Below are positions 5,422 to 9,715 of a stretch of DNA of 9,715 nt, one piece after another. Made by a program: the position numbers and the translations under genes. Positions within the stretch are counted from its first letter, which is position 1, and every line of letters begins with the position of its first letter. The notes under the pieces were generated by a model. That model saw only the letters and a list, made by a program, of their open reading frames with translations. It was not told the origin of the DNA and searched no databases. The stretch is from Bacillota bacterium (lineage in GTDB: Bacteria; Bacillota; Desulfitobacteriia; Desulfitobacteriales; JAJXUE01): the NCBI GenBank assembly GCA_021786555.1, contig JAJYNB010000161.1, positions 1 to 9,715 of the forward strand, given 5' to 3'.

Positions 5422-7950
5422 TTGGAACAACAAGGTAGTTTGGTTAAGCTTACTGAGCTCAAGGAAAAGTTGGGCAATCTACCGGAGGAAGGACTGGTCG
5501 GTCCCAAGGTACAGGCTCTGCTGTCAGAACTACGCAACATCCTGGCCGGATTGGAATCAGCTCCAGGCGTGGATCAGGCGCGCTTGACCAATTTAAACAC
5601 CTTTGTAGGGTCCAGGCAGAGTTTGGATCCAATGGTTAAAAAGGTGCTTATGGGCCTAATTGACAAGCTGGTCAATAACCCGGTTTCAAGCGCCAAGCCG
5701 GCCCCCAATATTAATGAACTCATGGGAAAAATCCCTGGCCTTAAGGAAGCCCTGTCCGATACGGCTGCACCTATGGATTCGGCCCCGGACTGGGCAGGAA
5801 TGTCCAAACAGGAATCGGATCATGCTGGAGCAGAGGCTGAGGCGGTGGTGGAGCAGGCCGGTAAGGAAACGGCTGCAGCGGAAAGTGTCGGATTTGATAC
5901 CAAGGAGTTTTTGGGCTTTTTTCTACAGGAATCAGCCGAGCAGGTGGAAAAGCTTAGCAACGATTTATTGGAGCTGGAGAGGAACGGGGCACGGTTGGAT
6001 CTGGTGAATGACCTGTTCCGGACCGCCCATACCCTAAAAGGTGCTTCCGGGACTATGGGATATTCCGGCATTGTTAAGATAACCCACTTGGCGGAAGATG
6101 TATTGGACGGATTAAGGCAGGGAAAATGCCAGGTGTCCGCCGCTTTGGTGGATCTGCTGTTGAGTGTTGCTGACCGTGTGAAAAGTATTCTCGCTGATAT
6201 TCAGAACGGCGGGGAAGGAAACAGCGATGTGAGTGCCCTGGCTGGCAAACTGGAAGCCTTTTTAGGGAAGACACCGGTACCAGACGTTTTGTCCAAGCCC
6301 GGATTGGAGCGTCAAAAGGCAGACGGGGTCTTCGATCTTGACGAAAAAGAGATGTCCCAGATCAAAGAACTTTCCCAGGCCGGCCATAAAATCTTTGATG
6401 TGGCGGTTAGATTCAATGCCAAAATATTGATGCCTTCGGTTCGGGCCGTCATGGTGGTACGCAGGTTGGAAAAGTACGGACGGGTACTGAAGACATCCCC
6501 TTCGACGGAAGAATTGCGTCAGGACAGCCATGCTGAATTTCACCTGCTGCTTGCTACTGACAAGGACCTGAACACTGTGGAAAAGGTAATCCTGCAAGTT
6601 TCGGAAATCGAAGGTGTGGAATTCGAGCAGTTTGAAACAGTTGAAATACCGGTTCAGGTCATTGACGTGGCGGAGGTGGTCAGGCTTCAGGACCAGTCCA
6701 ATGAATTTGGCTCCACCCAAGCTTTGAGGCCAGGGACAGCTGCTGTGCCAACCGGGGTTAAGAACCAGACAATCCGTGTCCCGGCGGAAAAACTGGACGA
6801 TTTGCTCAATCTGGTAGGAGAGCTGGTGATCGCCCGTACTAGATTGGTTTCGGTGGGGGATGAACTTAAAATGTCCCTGCCTCAAGACCAATTGATTAAT
6901 TCTTTGAATGAAACCACTGTTTATCTGGGCAGGTTGATGAACGAGCTGCAGGAGAGCGTTATGGCCATGCGGATGGTACCGATTGGCTCCGTCTTTAGCC
7001 GCTTTCCACGTTTAATCCGGGATTTGGCCCGCAAAACCAATAAAGAGGTAGAATTTTTGTGGTTTGGGGAAGAGACCGAACTGGATAAAACCATTATTCA
7101 GGAAATCGGCGATCCCTTGATGCATATCCTGCGTAATTGTGTTGATCACGGGATTGAAACACCGGCGGAACGGGTAGCCGCAGGTAAACCCCCAACAGGT
7201 AAAGTTACGATTGAGGCCTTTCATGAGGGGAGCCATATTATTGTAACCGTCAGTGATGATGGCAGGGGTATCGACATCACTGCAGTCAGGGCCAAAGCAC
7301 TGGCCAAGGGGTTCATCGCTCAGAACGAGGAACTCAGCGACAAGGAAGCTGCCAATTTGATCTTCTTGCCCGGGCTCTCTACCGCCAGCCAGGTTACGGA
7401 CGTCTCAGGCCGCGGCGTGGGTATGGATGTGGTTAAACGGTCCTTGGTGAACCTGGGGGGCATGATCGATATTGAGACAAACCAGGGCAAAGGGACGACA
7501 ATGATTATCCGCCTGCCCCTGACCCTGGCCATTATTCAGGCTCTGTTGGTGGATGTGGGATCAGAAGTATACGCTGTGCCGCTAGCCTCGGTGCTGGAAA
7601 CCCTGCGCATTCCTAAGGAAGATTTGAAGTCCGTGGGGGGTCGTGCCGTCATTCAGTTACGCGGCAGCACCCTGCCGTTGATTTCCCTCCAGGAGCATTT
7701 TGACCTGGCGCCAGGCAACAGTGAAGAAGACATAGTCTATATGGTGGTAGTAGGGTTCGGTGAGAGACGGCTTGGCCTGGTGGTGGACGGGTTGCAGGGC
7801 CAACAAGAAATTGTGATTAAGTCCCTGGGAGATTTCCTGGGTACTGTTCAGGGATTCTCTGGGGCGACCATTGGGGGAGACGGCAAAGTTATTCTCATTC
7901 TGGATGCGGGTTCCTTGATTAATGATACTTTTGCGGTCAACCGGATTTAG
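5422..7950 (+). CDS. cheA: Chemotaxis sensor histidine kinase CheA
   Basis: Cytoplasmic kinase of 842 residues that autophosphorylates under receptor control and passes phosphate to CheY and CheB. Domains: an unrecognised helical N-terminal region at 1-156 ending in an Ala/Glu-rich linker; the P1 phosphotransfer domain at about 158-265 with phosphoacceptor H203 in TAHTLKGASG; the P2 response-regulator-binding domain at about 303-408; P3 dimerisation from about 448 (NQTIRVPAEKLDDLLNLVGE); the P4 ATPase with N box HILRNCVDHGIE (N572, H576), G1 box DDGRGID (612-618), the phenylalanine-box region FLPGLSTAS, G2 box GRGVGMDVV (663-671) and GKGTT (689-693); and a CheW-like P5 domain at about 702-842. 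All catalytic motifs look intact. It is longer than most CheA proteins (about 650-700 residues), and the excess is at the N-terminus. It starts at TTG 5422 behind GGTGA. It is the first gene of the right-hand operon, followed at once by cheW. Confidence 0.96.
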   Translation: MEQQGSLVKLTELKEKLGNLPEEGLVGPKVQALLSELRNILAGLESAPGVDQARLTNLNTFVGSRQSLDPMVKKVLMGLIDKLVNNPVSSAKPAPNINELMGKIPGLKEALSDTAAPMDSAPDWAGMSKQESDHAGAEAEAVVEQAGKETAAAESVGFDTKEFLGFFLQESAEQVEKLSNDLLELERNGARLDLVNDLFRTAHTLKGASGTMGYSGIVKITHLAEDVLDGLRQGKCQVSAALVDLLLSVADRVKSILADIQNGGEGNSDVSALAGKLEAFLGKTPVPDVLSKPGLERQKADGVFDLDEKEMSQIKELSQAGHKIFDVAVRFNAKILMPSVRAVMVVRRLEKYGRVLKTSPSTEELRQDSHAEFHLLLATDKDLNTVEKVILQVSEIEGVEFEQFETVEIPVQVIDVAEVVRLQDQSNEFGSTQALRPGTAAVPTGVKNQTIRVPAEKLDDLLNLVGELVIARTRLVSVGDELKMSLPQDQLINSLNETTVYLGRLMNELQESVMAMRMVPIGSVFSRFPRLIRDLARKTNKEVEFLWFGEETELDKTIIQEIGDPLMHILRNCVDHGIETPAERVAAGKPPTGKVTIEAFHEGSHIIVTVSDDGRGIDITAVRAKALAKGFIAQNEELSDKEAANLIFLPGLSTASQVTDVSGRGVGMDVVKRSLVNLGGMIDIETNQGKGTTMIIRLPLTLAIIQALLVDVGSEVYAVPLASVLETLRIPKEDLKSVGGRAVIQLRGSTLPLISLQEHFDLAPGNSEEDIVYMVVVGFGERRLGLVVDGLQGQQEIVIKSLGDFLGTVQGFSGATIGGDGKVILILDAGSLINDTFAVNRI

Positions 7951-7957
7951 GGGGTGA
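7950..7957 (+). promoter_or_regulatory. Ribosome binding site that sets the cheW start
   Basis: GGGGGTGA overlaps the last base of the cheA stop codon and sits 5 bases before GTG 7963. An earlier in-frame GTG at 7954 lies inside this site, so 7963 is the better start. Confidence 0.6.
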
Positions 7958-7962
7958 AAGCG

Positions 7963-8406
7963 GTGGAAGAACATCTGGTTACGTTCAAACTGGGTTCGGA
8001 GGAATTTGGTGTTGACATCATGCAAGTACAGGAGATAATAAAAATTCCTCCCATAACGCTGGTCCCCAGGGCGCCGAAATTTGTGGAGGGAGTCATTAAT
8101 CTCAGGGGCAACGTAATTCCAGTGATTAATTTGAAACGGCGGTTTGAGATTGCCAATCCTGGTGATTCGGAGAACTTCCGTATCATCGTGATTCAGGTCC
8201 AGGGAAGAACCACCGGTATCATGGTGGACCAAGTAGTTGAGGTACTGCACCTGCCTGTGGAAGATATTGAGCCGCCTCCGCCCGTGACCTCCGGCAACGA
8301 GTCGGGATATATCAGAGGGGTCGGCAAGGTAGGCGAACGACTGGTGGTATTACTGGAAGTGGATAAAATTATTGAAAAAGATTACGCGGAAAGAAAAGCC
8401 GGTTAA
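7963..8406 (+). CDS. cheW: Chemotaxis coupling protein CheW
   Basis: Adaptor that links receptor tips to the P5 domain of CheA in the membrane-associated array. It has 147 residues from GTG 7963 (150 from GTG 7954). One CheW domain fills the protein: the opening strand HLVTFKLGSEEFGVDI (4-19), the EIIKIPPITLVPRAP segment, the family signature GVINLRGNVIPVI (43-55) with conserved R48, and GIMVDQVVEV (85-94). A run of four prolines (104-107) precedes the last strands. The length is typical. The gene begins 12 bases after the cheA stop and ends 2 bases before cheB, indicating co-translation. Confidence 0.95.
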   Translation: MEEHLVTFKLGSEEFGVDIMQVQEIIKIPPITLVPRAPKFVEGVINLRGNVIPVINLKRRFEIANPGDSENFRIIVIQVQGRTTGIMVDQVVEVLHLPVEDIEPPPPVTSGNESGYIRGVGKVGERLVVLLEVDKIIEKDYAERKAG

Positions 8407-8408
8407 AG

Positions 8409-9506
8409 ATGCAAAACCAGAAAAACAGAGTACTGATAGTTGACGACTCGAGCTTCATGGGGCAATTGCTGCGGAACCTACTGGGCGCGGAGAACTTCAC
8501 TGTTGAAGTTGCCCGTAACGGCCAGGAAGCTATTGAGCTGGTGAGAAGCTTCCGGCCCCATGTGGTGACCATGGATATTGAAATGCCGGTCATGTCGGGG
8601 TTGGAGGCATTGGAAGTAATCATGGCAGAGTCCCCCCTGCCGGTAATTATGGTCAGCGCCCAGACTGTAAGGGGAGCGAAGATTTCGCTGCGCGCATTGG
8701 AACTGGGTGCATTTGATATAGTCGCCAAGCCCAACCCTGAGGACACCAACTACTTCGAGACCTTTAGGCGGGAACTGATGACCAAGGTAAAAATTGCTCT
8801 TTTGGTGCCGCCGGAGAAACTGGTAAAGCCCATCCTGAGCAAGCCAGTTCCAATACCTGGACCAAACCTTGTGCCGAACCCTGCACCAAACCCTGCACGA
8901 ACCTCCGCTTTCGCCGCTTTGCTAATTGGTACTTCCACCGGCGGGCCCACAGCGCTGCAGCAGGTACTGACGCAACTACCGCAAGACTTTCCGCTCCCGG
9001 TGCTGGTCGTGCAGCACATGCCCCCGAATTTTACCAAACTTATGGCGGAGCGCTTGGACAGCCTTTGCCCATTGGACGTAAAAGAAGCGGAGGATAGGGA
9101 TGCGGTGGCTGCTGGCCGGGTGCTGATCGCCCCCGGAGGCAGGCAGATGGCTTTGGCCCTTGCGGGTACCCGGGTCGTGGTCCGGATTAGCAAGGACAGC
9201 CCGGCAGCGACTCCTTATAAGCCATCAGTTAACGTACTGTTCCGGTCCGCTGCAGAGATTTACGGCAAGCGCACCCTGGCCTTGGTTCTCACAGGGATGG
9301 GCAGCGATGGCTTGGAGGGTTCTGGTATTTTGAAGCAACAGGGTGCGTGCATTGTAGCAGAATCGGAGGACACCTGCATCGTATACGGCATGTCCAAAAG
9401 TGTGGTAGAGGCTGGCCTGGCCGATAAGGTACTTCCACTGTCGGAAATTGCCAGATTTGTGATGCATAAGGTGTACAGTGAGAGGAGTGTAGGTGATGAA
9501 TCCTAG
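8409..9506 (+). CDS. cheB: Chemotaxis response regulator / protein-glutamate methylesterase CheB
   Basis: Two-domain adaptation enzyme of 365 residues that removes receptor methyl esters and may deamidate receptor glutamines. The receiver domain at about 6-125 has acidic D12-D13, phosphoacceptor D56 in MDIEMPVMSG, S83 and K107 (AKPNP). The C-terminal esterase domain at about 168-358 has the catalytic set S176 (GTSTGGP), H203 (VQHMP) and D300 (LTGMGSDG). The linker at about 141-165 is Pro/Asn-rich and is encoded by 12-base tandem repeats. Only 2 bases separate it from cheW, and no strong ribosome binding site is present (GGAAAG at 8388-8393 is too far), so translation is probably coupled. Its end overlaps the cheY start by 11 bases. 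Confidence 0.96.
   Translation: MQNQKNRVLIVDDSSFMGQLLRNLLGAENFTVEVARNGQEAIELVRSFRPHVVTMDIEMPVMSGLEALEVIMAESPLPVIMVSAQTVRGAKISLRALELGAFDIVAKPNPEDTNYFETFRRELMTKVKIALLVPPEKLVKPILSKPVPIPGPNLVPNPAPNPARTSAFAALLIGTSTGGPTALQQVLTQLPQDFPLPVLVVQHMPPNFTKLMAERLDSLCPLDVKEAEDRDAVAAGRVLIAPGGRQMALALAGTRVVVRISKDSPAATPYKPSVNVLFRSAAEIYGKRTLALVLTGMGSDGLEGSGILKQQGACIVAESEDTCIVYGMSKSVVEAGLADKVLPLSEIARFVMHKVYSERSVGDES
8850..8909 (+). repeat. 12-base imperfect tandem repeat in the cheB linker
   Basis: Units begin at 8850, 8862, 8874 and 8886 (CCAATACCTGGA, CCAAACCTTGTG, CCGAACCCTGCA, CCAAACCCTGCA), with a degenerate fifth unit at 8898-8909. They are in frame and encode PIPG, PNLV, PNPA, PNPA and RTSA in the flexible linker between receiver and esterase domains. 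Unit number could vary between strains without a frameshift. Confidence 0.75.
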
Positions 9507-9715
9507 TATCCTGATAGTGGACGATGCTACCTTCATGCGCACCATGATTAAAGCCATCCTGTCAAAGCATGGTTATGACAGTACTACGGAAGCGGACAGC
9601 GGGGTGTCGGCTGTGGAAAAATACATTCGTCACCGCCCGGCTCTGACACTGATGGACATAACCATGCCTGAAATGGATGGGATCAGCGCGGTGAAGGTAA
9701 TTCGCAAAATAGACC
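9496..9715 (+). CDS. cheY: Chemotaxis response regulator CheY (partial, runs off right edge)
   Basis: The first 73 residues of a single-domain-type receiver. When phosphorylated by CheA, CheY binds the flagellar motor switch. Seen: acidic pair D9-D10 in ILIVDDATFMR, phosphoacceptor D54 in LMDITMPEMDG, and the usual strand-helix spacing of CheY. The conserved Thr/Ser and Lys should lie beyond the window. ATG 9496 has GGAG at 9484-9487, 8 bases upstream, and lies inside the end of cheB (11-base overlap, different frame), so the two are co-translated. Because the 3' end is missing, a fusion to another output domain cannot be excluded, but position and sequence favour CheY. Confidence 0.9.
   Translation, partial: MNPSILIVDDATFMRTMIKAILSKHGYDSTTEADSGVSAVEKYIRHRPALTLMDITMPEMDGISAVKVIRKID

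Noticed and set aside
7954..7956. GTG 7954 as the start of cheW
   Set aside because: It lies within the GGGGGTGA ribosome binding site for GTG 7963 and has no site of its own.
7657..8250. Open minus-strand frame of 197 codons spanning the cheA/cheW junction
   Set aside because: It crosses two well-supported plus-strand genes in the opposite sense and shows no recognisable domain.

Overview
This window is a chemotaxis locus, almost certainly from a Gram-positive anaerobe of the Clostridia. A Peptococcaceae-type sulfate- or metal-reducing relative is my best guess. The basis is strong GGAGGTG-like ribosome binding sites, GTG and TTG start codons, receptors without the enterobacterial C-terminal CheR-docking pentapeptide, the order cheA-cheW-cheB-cheY, and a multiheme c-type cytochrome anchored as a lipoprotein, as expected in an organism without an outer membrane. 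Base composition by eye is near 50% GC in the genes and clearly AT-rich in the one real intergenic region. I cannot name the species from sequence alone.

Left block (8-4427, plus strand): two methyl-accepting chemotaxis receptors flank a small pentaheme c-type cytochrome lipoprotein. The cytochrome start overlaps the stop of the first receptor by one base (TAATG). The second receptor follows 16 bases after the cytochrome, and a strong intrinsic terminator closes the unit. This arrangement suggests that the cytochrome is part of a redox or ligand-sensing signalling module.

Middle (4434-5421): cheR (receptor methyltransferase) lies on the minus strand, convergent with the second receptor and divergent from cheA. 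The 205-base gap between cheR and cheA is AT-rich and should hold the divergent promoters; no clean sigma-A or sigma-D site is visible.

Right block (5422-9715, plus strand): cheA (histidine kinase with an unusual N-terminal extension of about 155 residues), cheW (coupling protein), cheB (receptor methylesterase) and the 5' part of cheY are packed with gaps of 12 bases or less, or overlaps. They look like one translationally coupled operon that runs off the right edge.

Together the genes give a nearly complete pathway. Receptors sense outside the membrane. CheW couples them to CheA, CheA phosphorylates CheY (motor output) and CheB, and CheR and CheB set receptor methylation. The most interesting points are the cytochrome between the two receptors, the apparent lack of standard methylation-site pairs in the first receptor, and the extra N-terminal region of CheA. 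No RNA genes, mobile elements, CRISPR arrays or broken genes were seen.
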